64,000 bases of DNA from Rhodobiaceae bacterium (GCA_020637855.1 JACKJR010000001.1:496001-560000), one strand, 5' to 3'. Shown: positions 32,996 through 42,640, counted from the stretch's first letter. The notes: generated by a model from the sequence alone, not told the origin. Translations and numbers: made by a program.

Positions 32996-34276
32996 CTACG
33001 ACTGCATCACCCTGACGATCATATCGACCGCCGCCTTCACCCCATCTTCCTTCCGCAACTTTTGCGCCAGCCGTTTTGCATTCTCCCGCAAGGTTGCGTC
33101 TGAAATGGCCTCCCGGATGGACGCCGCGAGGGCGTCTTCGCTCAGGCGCTTGCGTGGAACCGGTGTTGCGCCGACGCCCAGTTCGACACTGAGCCTCGCC
33201 CATCCCGGCTGATCGCCGAAGAACGGGCAAATCACGCACGGCACCCCGGCGTGAAACCCTTCCGCCGTCGTGCCCGCGCCGCCGTGGTGGACGACTGCAG
33301 CCATGCGCGGAAAAAGCCAGTCGAAAGGCACCGGATCGATTGCGATGATGTCGCCGCTACCTTCCACCTCAAGCTCCACCCAGCCTTTCGCGACGACACC
33401 GCGCTGGCCCGCCTTGCGCAATGCGCCCGTCACCAGCCTGCCGAGCATCTTCGGATCGGCGCTGGTCATGCTGCCGAACCCGACGAACACCGGCGGCGGT
33501 CCGCTCTCCAGGAATGCGGCAAGTTCCGGTGGCGGCGTGTAATCCTTAGCCCTGTCGAGCCGCCAGTACCCTGTGACATGCGCGCTGTCGGGCCAGTCCG
33601 TCGGGCGTGGGAGGACATGCGGGCTGACCGCGTGCAGCACGGGAATGGTGCCCACGCCGGGCGGAAACAGCACATGGTTTCCCCTGCCGACCGGCGGCAG
33701 GCCGAGGGCATCTTTCCTGAAGCGGTTGATGGCCTTCCGGAACATCGCCATTCCCGAGCGCACCAGCGCATAGGTCAGGCGGTTGTAGCCGGGCAGAGGA
33801 AGCTGTGGCAGTCCGAGTATGGGGAAGGCTGCTGTCGGCACGATCATCGGCTGGAGCGTGCCCAGAATGGCAGGGACGCCGAGCTTCTCGGCCACATGCG
33901 GTGCTGCGAAAAGTTTGACATGAAAGATGATGACATCGGACCGGAAGCCATTCGCCGCTTCCCATGTCTGCGCCATCAGCTCTTTGTTGATGGGGCCGGA
34001 CTCTTTGGCCAGCCGGATACCGGCGGCGACCCTCTTGAGCCAGCCGCTGCTGCCTTCCAGCATGGTCTTGCCGTCTTCGGAGTCGATGGTGGCCAGCGAC
34101 TTGTCGCTCATCGGGAAGAACGGGACACCGTATAGCCCGACCCAATCCGCAAAACGCTCCGAGGTTGCCAGCAGAACCTCAACGCCCGACGCCTGCAATC
34201 CCTTGGCGAGCGCGACGAACGGTTCGACGTCGCCATGGCTGCCATAGGTGCAGATCAGCGCTTTGCGGGCGGGCAT
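32996..34276 (-). CDS. Family 1 glycosyltransferase (MGT / sterol-glucosyltransferase-like)
   Basis: GT-B-fold enzyme of 426 residues. The N-terminus LICTYGSHGDVEPFVALAKGL and the C-terminal nucleotide-sugar site VVHHGGAGTTAEGFHAGVP are characteristic of UDP-glycosyltransferases acting on sterols, macrolides or lipids. The acceptor is unknown. The ATG at 34276 is preferred to an upstream TTG. It lies downstream of a LysR gene on the same strand and is convergent with the GcvA-type regulator gene. Confidence 0.9.
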   Translation of the reverse strand: MPARKALICTYGSHGDVEPFVALAKGLQASGVEVLLATSERFADWVGLYGVPFFPMSDKSLATIDSEDGKTMLEGSSGWLKRVAAGIRLAKESGPINKELMAQTWEAANGFRSDVIIFHVKLFAAPHVAEKLGVPAILGTLQPMIVPTAAFPILGLPQLPLPGYNRLTYALVRSGMAMFRKAINRFRKDALGLPPVGRGNHVLFPPGVGTIPVLHAVSPHVLPRPTDWPDSAHVTGYWRLDRAKDYTPPPELAAFLESGPPPVFVGFGSMTSADPKMLGRLVTGALRKAGQRGVVAKGWVELEVEGSGDIIAIDPVPFDWLFPRMAAVVHHGGAGTTAEGFHAGVPCVICPFFGDQPGWARLSVELGVGATPVPRKRLSEDALAASIREAISDATLRENAKRLAQKLRKEDGVKAAVDMIVRVMQS

Positions 34277-34303
34277 TGTTACGCTTTCAGGTGCCAAAGG
34301 CCG

Positions 34304-35188
34304 TCACCTTGTGCGCCGCGAGAGAAAGTCGATCAGCAGGCGCAAGGGCTCCAGCCGCCGGTGCTGCTCGGGATAGAAAATGTAGAACGGCGGGTGCGGG
34401 AAGGTGAAGCGATCGAGCACGGTTTCGAGGCTGCCGTTTGCGACATGATCCTCGACGACGGCGCGAAGCGACCAGCCGATCCCGTGTCCGTCGCGGGCGG
34501 CGCGCACGACTGCGCGAAAGCTGTCGAAAACGAGCCTTGTGGGCGGATCGATCGTTACTTCCCGCCCATCGATGTTGAAACGCCAGTCGGCGATCCTGTT
34601 GGCGCTGACGAAGCGGTAGCGGATGCAGCGGTGATGCAGCAGGTCCTGCGGATGATCCGGGCGGCCGTGCTGATCGAGATAGGCCGGCGCGGTGGAATAG
34701 GCGGCCTTGAGTTCCGGGGTGAGGCGGGTCGCGATCATGCCGTCCGCCAGCATGTCGCCGAGGCGGAAGCCGGCATGGAAGCCTTCTCGTACGATATCGA
34801 CCATCCCCTCGTTCATCGAGAACTCAAGCCTGATGTCGGGATAGGTGCTGGAGAATTCCGCCAGATGCGGTGCGATGACGATCTTGTATGCACTCCATGG
34901 GATCGTCAGCTTCAGTGTGCCGGTAGTGGCGTGTCCGGCGGTGCGGGCCTGCTCAATGGCTGCCGACACTTCATCGAACGCCGGACCGATCCCCTCGAGC
35001 AGAACGCTTCCAGCAGCCGTGAGGTTGATGGACCGGGTGGTCCTCGCAAACAGTTCCACACCCATGTCCGTTTCGAGCGCTTTCAGGCGATGACTGACCG
35101 CCGAAACGCTGATCCCCAACCTGCGAGCCGCCGCACTGAGCGAACCTCCGCGCGCAACTTCCAGAAATACGCCAAGACCGTCTCTCAT
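34304..35188 (-). CDS. LysR-family transcriptional regulator
   Basis: The 294-residue protein has an N-terminal helix-turn-helix (GSLSAAARRLGISVSAVSHR, then LFARTTRSINLTAAG) and a LysR substrate domain with WRFNIDGREVTIDPP. It belongs to the common subgroup often found next to transporters. It is divergent from the EamA exporter gene with an AT-rich 108-bp spacer holding the likely operator; the glycosyltransferase gene lies 27 bp downstream and may be co-transcribed. Confidence 0.93.
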   Translation of the reverse strand: MRDGLGVFLEVARGGSLSAAARRLGISVSAVSHRLKALETDMGVELFARTTRSINLTAAGSVLLEGIGPAFDEVSAAIEQARTAGHATTGTLKLTIPWSAYKIVIAPHLAEFSSTYPDIRLEFSMNEGMVDIVREGFHAGFRLGDMLADGMIATRLTPELKAAYSTAPAYLDQHGRPDHPQDLLHHRCIRYRFVSANRIADWRFNIDGREVTIDPPTRLVFDSFRAVVRAARDGHGIGWSLRAVVEDHVANGSLETVLDRFTFPHPPFYIFYPEQHRRLEPLRLLIDFLSRRTR

Positions 35189-35296
35189 CGCATCAATTAT
35201 TGAGTTTCATTCAAAAGAATATCCAGTCAATTCAACATACACTAAATAATCTGTATCCTCTAGCTTGCACCCCGTCCATATCGGAAGAGGGTGCAA

Positions 35297-36244
35297 ATGG
35301 TGTCTGGTACAGCCAATCCAGTCGTTCAGCGGCCGCAGCGTACAAGCCGCGGCGTCATTCTGATCGTCTGTGCGGTCGCGCTGATGGCGCTTCAGGATGC
35401 CTTGGTGAAATGGGCAAGCGCGGACTTGCCGCTGAGCCAGATTTTTGTACTGCGATCGCTTCTGGTTCTGCCGGTGCTTACAGCTCTGGCAGGCCGGGGC
35501 GCCCTGTCCGCATGGCGCAGCGGCCTGAGCGCGTGGCCGATATCACGCGCGCTTTGCCTGTCGCTGATGTATCTGTCGCTCTATGCCGCGTTGCCGTTTC
35601 TGCCGCTGTCGACTCTGGCGGCAGGCTTCTACACCGGCCCCCTCTTCATCGTGCTCCTCGCTGCCCGTTTTCTTGATGAACGGGCCGGCCGATGGGGTTG
35701 GCTCGCGGTGGGGATCGGGTTTCTCGGTGTCCTCGTGCTTCTGCGCCCCGGTGCAGATGTATTCGAGCCGGCAGCCTTGCTGCCGGTGTTGTCGGGTTTG
35801 TTTTACGCCGTCGCCGCAATTATCACGCGCGGCAAATGCCAGGACGAGCACGCGGCGTCGCTGGCGCTGGCCCTGAATGTCGTTCTGCTCGCTACGGGCA
35901 TTCTGATTGCCATTCCGGGAATGGCCGGGCAGGGGATTGAATCCGCCGGAGCGATCCGGCCGTTCCTGTTCCGACCGTGGCTGCCGCTGGAAACGGACGG
36001 GTTTCTGCTGATCGCTGTCCTCGCCGTCCTCATGGTCGGGATTGGGCTTGGGCTGGCTGCGGCCTACCAGCTGGCCGCGCCCGTCGTCGTCGCCAGTTTC
36101 GACTACAGCTATCTCGTCTTCGCCGCGCTACTGGGCTTTGTCATGTTCGGTGAAATCCCGGACATGACGACGCTTGCGGGCACGGCCCTGATCCTGTCCG
36201 CCGGCTTCATCGTCATCCTGAAAGGTGCCGGCGGACAGGAGTAA
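35297..36244 (+). CDS. EamA/DMT-superfamily exporter
   Basis: Inner-membrane transporter of 315 residues with about ten transmembrane helices and the duplicated EamA repeat; features include ALMALQDALVKWASADLPL and SFDYSYLVFAALLGFVMFGE. Members export metabolites or amino acids. GAAGAGG about 6-8 bp before the ATG at 35297 supports this start over an in-frame GTG 6 bp upstream. It is probably controlled by the divergent LysR protein. Confidence 0.92.
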   Translation: MVSGTANPVVQRPQRTSRGVILIVCAVALMALQDALVKWASADLPLSQIFVLRSLLVLPVLTALAGRGALSAWRSGLSAWPISRALCLSLMYLSLYAALPFLPLSTLAAGFYTGPLFIVLLAARFLDERAGRWGWLAVGIGFLGVLVLLRPGADVFEPAALLPVLSGLFYAVAAIITRGKCQDEHAASLALALNVVLLATGILIAIPGMAGQGIESAGAIRPFLFRPWLPLETDGFLLIAVLAVLMVGIGLGLAAAYQLAAPVVVASFDYSYLVFAALLGFVMFGEIPDMTTLAGTALILSAGFIVILKGAGGQE

Positions 36245-36254
36245 TGGCGTGCAA

Positions 36255-37127
36255 TCAGTCCCGTTCCAGCCGCGCCACCAGGCTGGACGTATCCCAGCGG
36301 TTGCCGCCCATCTTCTGGACTTCGGAATAGAACTGGTCGACGAGCGCGGTCACGGGCAGGTGCGCATGGATGCCGCGCGCCTGAGCAAGACAGATCGCAA
36401 GATCCTTGCGCATCCAGTCGACCGCGAAACCGTAGTCGAACTTGCCGGCGTTCATCGTCTCCCAGCGGTTCTCCATCTGCCACGACTGCGCCGCGCCCTT
36501 GGAGATGACGTCGAACACGGTCGGCACGTCGAGGCCCGCTTTCTTGGCGAAATGCACGCCCTCCGACAGCCCCTGCACGAGACCCGCGATGCAGATCTGG
36601 TTGACCATCTTGGTGAGCTGGCCGGCGCCCGACGGGCCGATGAGGCGCACCGAGCGGGCAAAGCAGTCGATCACCGGCTCGGCCTTGTCGAACACGTCCT
36701 GGTCGCCGCCGACCATGACGGTCAGGACGCCGTTCTCCGCGCCCGCCTGCCCGCCGGATACCGGGCCGTCGAGGAAGCCGATGCCCTTGGCCTTGGCGGC
36801 CTCGTAGAGCTCGTTGGCGACGGTTGCGGACGCGGTCGTGTTGTCGATGAAGATAGCGCCCGAGGACATGCCTGCGAACGCGCCGTCCTCGCCCAATGTC
36901 ACGGAGCGCAGGTCGTCGTCATTGCCGACGCAGCAGAACACGAACTCCGCGCCCTCGGCCGCCTTCGCAGGCGTCGGTGCGGTACGGCCGCCATGTTCCT
37001 TGGCCCACTTCTCGGCCTTTGCGGGGGTGCGGTTGTAGACGGTGAGTTCGTGCCCGCCTTTCGCCTTCAGATGGCCTGCCATCGGATAGCCCATGACCCC
37101 AAGGCCGATGAATGCGATTTTCGCCAT
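36255..37127 (-). CDS. NAD(P)-dependent beta-hydroxyacid dehydrogenase (GarR/MmsB family)
   Basis: The 290-residue protein starts with the Rossmann motif IAFIGLGVMGYPMAGHL, and has DGPVSGGQAGAENG (substrate-binding) near 120 and the catalytic lysine in GAGQLTKMVNQI near 170. The family includes tartronate semialdehyde reductase and 3-hydroxyisobutyrate dehydrogenase; which substrate is used here is open. AGGAGA lies upstream of the ATG. It is next downstream of the polar-amino-acid permease genes on the same strand. Confidence 0.93.
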   Translation of the reverse strand: MAKIAFIGLGVMGYPMAGHLKAKGGHELTVYNRTPAKAEKWAKEHGGRTAPTPAKAAEGAEFVFCCVGNDDDLRSVTLGEDGAFAGMSSGAIFIDNTTASATVANELYEAAKAKGIGFLDGPVSGGQAGAENGVLTVMVGGDQDVFDKAEPVIDCFARSVRLIGPSGAGQLTKMVNQICIAGLVQGLSEGVHFAKKAGLDVPTVFDVISKGAAQSWQMENRWETMNAGKFDYGFAVDWMRKDLAICLAQARGIHAHLPVTALVDQFYSEVQKMGGNRWDTSSLVARLERD

Positions 37128-37186
37128 GCTATTAAATTCTCCTGGTCGTTCGTGTGTTTCGCGCGGGCTCTATTCCGGTATGTCGG

Positions 37187-38020
37187 TTACTCGCCTAGGC
37201 GCTTCAGATGCCGTGTCAGCCGGGCCTCGATGCGGTCCCAGACACGGCGCAGGATTTCCACCATCGAGAGATAGAGAACCGCCGCCCACAGGTAAACCTG
37301 GAAGTCGTAGGTGCGCGAGAAGGCGAGCCGTGTTTCGCCCATAAGGTCGAATACGGTGATGATGGAAGCGATCGCCGATCCCTTGATCATCAGGATGATC
37401 TCGTTGCCGAGCGGTCTCAATGCGATGATCATCGCTTGTGGCGCGACGATCTTGTTGAAGATCGGCCATTGCGACAGCCCGAGCGCCTCGCCGGCCTCTG
37501 TTTGCCCTTTCGGCACCGAATCGATCGCGCCGCGGAAGATTTCCGCCTGATAGGCGGAGGTGTTCAGCGCGAATGTGAAGACCGCGCAATTGAACGCGTC
37601 GCGAAAGAACCACCACATGTGCGCTGCTTCCAGCGTCTCACGGAACTGCCCGGCGCCGTAATAGACGAGGAAGGTCTGGGCCAGCAGCGGCGTGCCGCGG
37701 AAGAAGTAGACGTAAGAATAGGCCAGACCGCTGATGATGGAATTTTTCGAACCGCGTGCGAATGCAATCGGAATTGCGATTGCCGCGCCGATGCTCACGG
37801 ACAGTGCCACAAGTTCGACGGTGATCAGCAGGCCGTGCAGGATGCGCGGCCCGTAGCGGGCATAGAAGGCGGGGCTGTATTCGGTCACCGCCAGCCGGAC
37901 TGCGAGAAATGCGATCACGAGCCATAGCGCGACCCATAAGGCACCGCCGACGCGCGCCGGTGTCCAGCCCTTCTTGGCTGGCGGCGGGCGCACGACGGTT
38001 GCATCGGCAGTCGCTGTCAT
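37187..38020 (-). CDS. Polar amino-acid ABC transporter permease 2 (HisM-like)
   Basis: The 277-residue membrane protein has about five transmembrane helices and the EAA loop EAGEALGLSQWPIFNKIVAPQA, as in HisM/GlnP-type permeases. PYAYSYVYFFRGTPLLAQ-like sequence (YVYFFRGTPLLAQTFLVYY) is a family hallmark. It overlaps permease 1 by 4 bp, so they are translationally coupled. No ATP-binding gene follows; the next gene is a dehydrogenase. Confidence 0.92.
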   Translation of the reverse strand: MTATADATVVRPPPAKKGWTPARVGGALWVALWLVIAFLAVRLAVTEYSPAFYARYGPRILHGLLITVELVALSVSIGAAIAIPIAFARGSKNSIISGLAYSYVYFFRGTPLLAQTFLVYYGAGQFRETLEAAHMWWFFRDAFNCAVFTFALNTSAYQAEIFRGAIDSVPKGQTEAGEALGLSQWPIFNKIVAPQAMIIALRPLGNEIILMIKGSAIASIITVFDLMGETRLAFSRTYDFQVYLWAAVLYLSMVEILRRVWDRIEARLTRHLKRLGE

Positions 38021-38730
38021 GGGTGATGTACCTGACCGCGGTTGGCCCAAGTGTTGATCCGGTTGATGCCGAGTGAGGAAATCACCGACAGGGTCAGGTA
38101 GATCAGGCAGGCGACGGAGTAGAAGAAGAAGGGTTCCTTGGTTGCGCCGACGACGATGTTGGTCTTGCGCAGCAGATCGTCGAGCGCGATGACGGAAACG
38201 AGCGAGGTATCTTTCAGCAGCACCAGCCACAGGTTCGACAGGCCGGGCAGGGCAAGGCGGATCAGTTGCGGCACAATGATCAGCCTGAGCGTTTTCGCCC
38301 GCGTCAGGCCGAGCGCGTAGCCGGCCTCGTACTGGCCAGCCCCGATGCCGCGCAGCGCGCCGAGAAAAACCTCGCTGGCGAAAGCGGAAAAAACCACGCC
38401 GAGCGCCACGACACCGGCGACGAACCCGCTCACCTCGACATAGCCGTCATAGAAAAGGGAGGCGATCTGCGCCAGCATGATCTGGCCGCCGTAATAGACG
38501 ATAAACAGGGTCAGAAGCTCCGGCAGGCCGCGGAAGATCGTCGTGTAGACGTTGGCGGCTGCCTTGAGCAGCGGCTCCTCGGAGTTTTTGGCCAGCGCAA
38601 CAAAGAAGCCGATCACGAGGCCAAACGGCAGCGTCACCAGCGCAAGCCGGATCGTCAGCCAGACACCAGTGGCGATTTCATCGCCCCAGCCGTCTGCCCC
38701 GAAACTCAGATATCCGAACAGTTCCCCCAT
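38017..38730 (-). CDS. Polar amino-acid ABC transporter permease 1 (HisQ-like)
   Basis: The 237-residue permease contains TTIFRGLPELLTLFIVYYGGQ and the EAA loop EAGYALGLTRAKTLRLIIVPQL. It probably pairs with the adjacent permease to form the channel. It lies 83 bp downstream of the binding-protein gene. HisQ-type subunits import basic or polar amino acids. Confidence 0.92.
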   Translation of the reverse strand: MGELFGYLSFGADGWGDEIATGVWLTIRLALVTLPFGLVIGFFVALAKNSEEPLLKAAANVYTTIFRGLPELLTLFIVYYGGQIMLAQIASLFYDGYVEVSGFVAGVVALGVVFSAFASEVFLGALRGIGAGQYEAGYALGLTRAKTLRLIIVPQLIRLALPGLSNLWLVLLKDTSLVSVIALDDLLRKTNIVVGATKEPFFFYSVACLIYLTLSVISSLGINRINTWANRGQVHHP

Positions 38731-38813
38731 GCCGGCGCTATATCCCCCGGGTCCGGCGTGTCAGGCATCCGGCAGGCGCATGGCCTGCCGGATGATTGCA
38801 TAAGGTCAGCGGA

Positions 38814-39581
38814 TCAATAGACCGAGAAGTCAAAATACTTGTCGTTGATCTGCTTGTAGGTGCCGTTCTCGAGGATCGCGGCGATTGCCTTGTTGAGCAT
38901 CTCTTTGAGATCGTCCTCGCCCTTGCGCACCGCGATGCCCGCGCCATCGCCGAAATAGGCCGGATCGTTCTCCATCGCACCGACCATCTTGCAGCACGCA
39001 CCATCGCCGGTTTTCAGCCACTCGCCGAGCACGACGGAATCTGCGGCAACCGCATCGAGGCGCCCGGAAGCGAGATCGAGATTGGCCTCGTCCTGGGTTC
39101 CGTAAAGCTTGATCGTCGAGCCTTTGTACTTGTCTTCAAGGAACGTCGCGTGGGTCGTTGCCGACTGTGCGCCGATCGTCTTGCCTTCAAGCGAACCGGG
39201 GTCGGTTGCCGTCAGGGGGCTGTCCTTCGGGGCGATCAGGGCCGGCGGCGTCGAATAGTATTTGGCGGTGAAGTCGACCTTTTCCATGCGCTCCGGCGTG
39301 ATCGACATGGAGGCGATGATGGCGTCGTACTTGTTGGCAATGAGCGCCGGAATGATGCCGTCCCAGTCCTGGGCGACGAATTCGCATTCGACCTTCATCT
39401 CCGCGCAAAGCGCCTTGGCGATGTCGACGTCGAAGCCCTGGAGTTCATTGTTGGAGTCGAAATAATTGAAGGGCGGATAGGCGCCTTCGGTGCCGATGCG
39501 GACCTTGGTCCATTCCTTCGCCTCGGCGACACCGAATGCGGCTGCGACCATGATGGCGGCCGCGAACATGCGTTTGATCAT
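38814..39581 (-). CDS. Polar amino-acid-binding periplasmic protein (HisJ/ArtI-like)
   Basis: Periplasmic binding protein of 255 residues with a signal peptide (MFAAAIMVAAAFGVAEA) and the family 3 solute-binding signature GFDVDIAKALCAEM near residue 50; YDAIIASMSITPERMEKVDF follows. The GAGAGG ribosome site upstream is clear. It is the first gene of the binding protein - permease - permease set. Basic amino acids (Arg, Lys, His, Orn) are the likely ligands by family. Confidence 0.93.
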   Translation of the reverse strand: MIKRMFAAAIMVAAAFGVAEAKEWTKVRIGTEGAYPPFNYFDSNNELQGFDVDIAKALCAEMKVECEFVAQDWDGIIPALIANKYDAIIASMSITPERMEKVDFTAKYYSTPPALIAPKDSPLTATDPGSLEGKTIGAQSATTHATFLEDKYKGSTIKLYGTQDEANLDLASGRLDAVAADSVVLGEWLKTGDGACCKMVGAMENDPAYFGDGAGIAVRKGEDDLKEMLNKAIAAILENGTYKQINDKYFDFSVY

Positions 39582-39790
39582 GCTGTCCCTCTCACGTCTC
39601 TAGGTTTGGCCGGTCCTTTGACCCGCGGGTCCTGACCGTGCCTGTTTGCGCCTTCCATTTCGGCCGCGGACGGAAGCAAATGGGCAACGCTCCGTTGCAT
39701 CGGCCTGCCGCGGCGGGCGCGCCGCCGCGTTGGGAACGCATTTACCCACACAAATCGCGGACTTGGCAACCGTATTGCGATGCGGTGCGC

Positions 39791-40939
39791 CTACCGGCCG
39801 TGTCGGTGTATGAGAATATTGCGCGCCATGACGGCGAACACGGTCAGGGCGGCGATCCCCTCAAGCGCCATGGGCGTCAGCGGGGCAGCCAGAATCAGCG
39901 CCGCGAAGACAAGCAGTATTTGGCGCGCGGGCAGAGGCAGGCAGAAGCGGTCGCGCACGAACCACAGGCCCGCAAGATAGACCGCGACGGGGATTGCCAC
40001 CGCAAAGTCGCCCGCTATCAGCGCAACATGTGCCTTATGCGCGATAATATCGACCAGGACCGCGAATCCGGCGCCCGCGGCGGCACCCGAGGCAAAGATG
40101 ACGAAATGCCCGTATCCCCAGGGCAGGGCCCGATCGAGGTCGGTCGTCTCGAGATGTTCCTCGCGGGCGAAATAGAGCCACCACATCGAGAATACGATTA
40201 CCAGCGCGGAAAGGGCGATATGCACATAGGCCCATTCGAAACCAGTCGTGACCCGCTGCAGAGCAAAGGAGCCGGCCAGAAGCGTTTCGCCCAGCACGAT
40301 GATGTTGAGCAGCCCGTAGCGCTCGATAATGTGGTGACGGTGCCACGGGGTGGCGCTCTTTCGCTCGGCAACGACCGGCACGGCCAGCTCAAGCACGATG
40401 CCGCATGCGAACAGGGCGTATCCGAAGGTGGGTGGCATCGGCAGCAGCGCGACGTAGACAATCCACAATACCTGTACCGCAGCAATGCCCCCGGCATAGG
40501 TCAGGGCTGTGGCGCGCCTGCTTGTGTCGTGGCGCGCGGCGCGCAGCCATAGCACCACCATGCCGATACGCATGATGATGTAGCCGATAACCACCAGCGT
40601 CAGGTCGAAATGCTCGAACATTGCGCCGATGCCCGCCGCCATCGTGAGCGATCCCGCCATAATCACCATCGTCAGCAGGCGGAACAGTGTGTCGTCGTTG
40701 TCGTAAGCGGAGGCGAACCACGTGTAGTTCATCCAGGCCCACCAGATCGCGAAGAACGCCAGGACAAACGATATGACGCCCTGTGTTGCGTGTGCCTCGG
40801 CAATGGCATGATGCAGCCCCGCGGCAGCAGTGGCGATCGCAATGACGGAGACGAGGTCGAACAGCAGTTCAAGCGGCGTTGCCACGCGGTGCGGCTCATG
40901 GCTGTCGCGCGGTTTCAGCGGGCGGATGATGCTTGTCAT
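39791..40939 (-). CDS. Low-temperature-requirement A (LtrA) family membrane protein
   Basis: Integral membrane protein of 382 residues with about ten to twelve transmembrane helices. It carries the LtrA hallmarks ATPLELLFDLVSVIAIATA near the start, WWAWMNYTWFASAYDNDD, and HIIERYGLLNIIVLGETLL. LtrA was named in Listeria for growth at low temperature; its molecular function remains unclear. The gene is 12 bp downstream of the small monooxygenase-like gene and probably co-transcribed. The 209 bp to the amino-acid-binding gene contain no gene. Confidence 0.93.
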   Translation of the reverse strand: MTSIIRPLKPRDSHEPHRVATPLELLFDLVSVIAIATAAAGLHHAIAEAHATQGVISFVLAFFAIWWAWMNYTWFASAYDNDDTLFRLLTMVIMAGSLTMAAGIGAMFEHFDLTLVVIGYIIMRIGMVVLWLRAARHDTSRRATALTYAGGIAAVQVLWIVYVALLPMPPTFGYALFACGIVLELAVPVVAERKSATPWHRHHIIERYGLLNIIVLGETLLAGSFALQRVTTGFEWAYVHIALSALVIVFSMWWLYFAREEHLETTDLDRALPWGYGHFVIFASGAAAGAGFAVLVDIIAHKAHVALIAGDFAVAIPVAVYLAGLWFVRDRFCLPLPARQILLVFAALILAAPLTPMALEGIAALTVFAVMARNILIHRHGR

Positions 40940-40951
40940 GCAGTTGGCCTG

Positions 40952-41239
40952 TCAGGCGTTGTCGACGATCACGGGGCTTTCGAAATAGATGATGTCCGGC
41001 GGGGTACCGTAACGCTCCGCGATCATCTTCTTCCAGTCGTCGGTATAGACCTTTTCCGCGGCTTCCCGGCTCTCCCAAAGATAGACGCCGCCGCCGGTCG
41101 GGCCATCGTCGTAGAGGTAGTATTTACGCACAAGGCCGGGCAGGTCCTGATATTTCGGTGCCGAGCCCTCGAATAGCGTCTTCGCCTCTTCAAGGCTCGT
41201 TCCCGCAGGAAGCGGGAATCTGACGATAGCGGTGATCAT
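40952..41239 (-). CDS. Small YdhR-like / dimeric alpha-beta-barrel protein
   Basis: The 95-residue protein looks like the mono-oxygenase YdhR or stress-responsive barrel type: MITAIVRFPLPAGTSLEEAK, then VRKYYLYDDGPTGGGVYLW and a final FESPVIVDN. Such proteins form dimers with a ferredoxin-like fold; enzymatic activity is seldom proven. GGGAG upstream supports the ATG at 41239. It is divergent from the ketopantoate-reductase-like gene. Confidence 0.82.
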   Translation of the reverse strand: MITAIVRFPLPAGTSLEEAKTLFEGSAPKYQDLPGLVRKYYLYDDGPTGGGVYLWESREAAEKVYTDDWKKMIAERYGTPPDIIYFESPVIVDNA

Positions 41240-41323
41240 TGCACTCTCCCTTGGTCTTTCCCGAAGCATTGCACATGCAGCCTCACGAACCTAGCATTGC
41301 CCGACTGATGCGAGGACAGTTCA

Positions 41324-42244
41324 ATGAAGATTGCAACCGTGGCGACGGGCGGTATCGGCGGCTACTTGGCGGTGCGCCTTGCCAAGGCTGGTCATGAGGT
41401 CGCAACGATCGCGCGCGGTGCCCATCTCGACGCAATACAAGCGAACGGGCTGACGCTCAACGCACATGACGGCACACACAATGTAGCGCCGTGGATCGCG
41501 ACCGATGATACGAGGGAGGTCGGCGAGGTCGACGCGATCATCTTCGGCGTCAAATGCGGCGGGCTCGATGCGGCGGCAGAAATCTGCAGGCCGATGCTGG
41601 GCGCCGGCACGATCGTCATCCCCTTTCTCAATGGCGTGGAGGCATCCGACCGGCTGGCGCAGATCCTGCCGGAGAAAAACGTCGGCAACGGCGTTGCCTT
41701 CATTTCCACGACGATTTCCGCTCCCGGCGTGATCGGCCAGACCGGCGAATTCAACAAATTCGTCTTCGCCGAACGCGACAGCAGCCCTTCGGCAAGGATC
41801 GACGCGTTGCGGGAGGCAATCAACACGGCAGGTTCCAACGCCCCGCCGACTGACGATATCGAGCGCGAATTATGGTCCAAATTCGTGCTTTTCTCCGCAG
41901 TTTCCGGTGTCACGGCGGCAGCGCGCTGCACCATTGGCGACATCATGGCGAACGATGCCTTGAGCGATACCTTTCGCGCCATCATCGCCGAGACGGCGGC
42001 GCTCGGCCGTGCGCGCGGCGTCAAGCTGCCCGGCGACATCGAGGCGGATACATGGGCTTTCGCCCAAGGTTTGCCGGCGCCGATGCGCGCCTCCACCGCC
42101 GTCGATCTGGAGCACGGCTACCCGCTGGAGGTCGAATGGATTTCCGGCGCAGTCGCAAGGTTGTCGAAGGAGGCGGGACTGTCCGCCCCAGTCAACACGA
42201 CGCTCTATGCTGTCTTGAGCCCGTTCAAGGACGGGAGAGGGTAA
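41324..42244 (+). CDS. Ketopantoate reductase family protein (2-dehydropantoate 2-reductase)
   Basis: NADPH-dependent reductase of 306 residues. It has VATGGIGGYLAVRLAKAGHEV at the N-terminus (dinucleotide site), IIFGVKCGGLDAA, the catalytic-lysine region ELWSKFVLFSAVSGVTAAAR near 190, and DLEHGYPLEVEWISGAV. These fit PanE/ApbA proteins. Since several paralogues are common, its role in pantothenate synthesis is not certain. Confidence 0.9.
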   Translation: MKIATVATGGIGGYLAVRLAKAGHEVATIARGAHLDAIQANGLTLNAHDGTHNVAPWIATDDTREVGEVDAIIFGVKCGGLDAAAEICRPMLGAGTIVIPFLNGVEASDRLAQILPEKNVGNGVAFISTTISAPGVIGQTGEFNKFVFAERDSSPSARIDALREAINTAGSNAPPTDDIERELWSKFVLFSAVSGVTAAARCTIGDIMANDALSDTFRAIIAETAALGRARGVKLPGDIEADTWAFAQGLPAPMRASTAVDLEHGYPLEVEWISGAVARLSKEAGLSAPVNTTLYAVLSPFKDGRG

Positions 42245-42272
42245 GGCCGCATTCGCAGCAGGTTCACATGCC

Positions 42273-42590
42273 TCACGGCAGCCAGCGCAGATATTTCCGG
42301 TTGACCCAGCCGGTGATGCCCTTGGCATTGACGCGGACCCAGTTGCCACGGCGCTCGCCAGTCAACCCGATGCAGGCCTCGCCCGGCCCAAGCGTCTCGA
42401 TGATCCGGAAACCCACGCCTGGCCCGGAGCGCACGTTCAGCACGTCCCAGGATGCGACATTGACCACCTGATACGAGCCGCAGCAGGCGCAGGCATGCGC
42501 CTGTCCGGTGGGCAGGAACGTTGCTGCCGCCAGCAACGTGACTGCGGCCAGCCATGCACGGGGACGAACAGGTTTTGCGTTTGTGCGCAT
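42273..42590 (-). CDS. Exported SH3-domain protein
   Basis: The 105-residue protein has a signal peptide (WLAAVTLLAAATFLPTGQAHA), a CACCGS cysteine cluster at the mature N-terminus, and one bacterial SH3 domain (DVLNVRSGPGVGFRIIETLG to GITGWVNRKYLRWLP). SH3b domains usually bind peptidoglycan or proteins in the envelope. The gene is convergent with the reductase gene (28 bp). Confidence 0.85.
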   Translation of the reverse strand: MRTNAKPVRPRAWLAAVTLLAAATFLPTGQAHACACCGSYQVVNVASWDVLNVRSGPGVGFRIIETLGPGEACIGLTGERRGNWVRVNAKGITGWVNRKYLRWLP

Positions 42591-42640
42591 GCCAGAAGTC
42601 TAGGTGCAGCAGTGGCACGGGGCAACTAAGAATAGCCACC

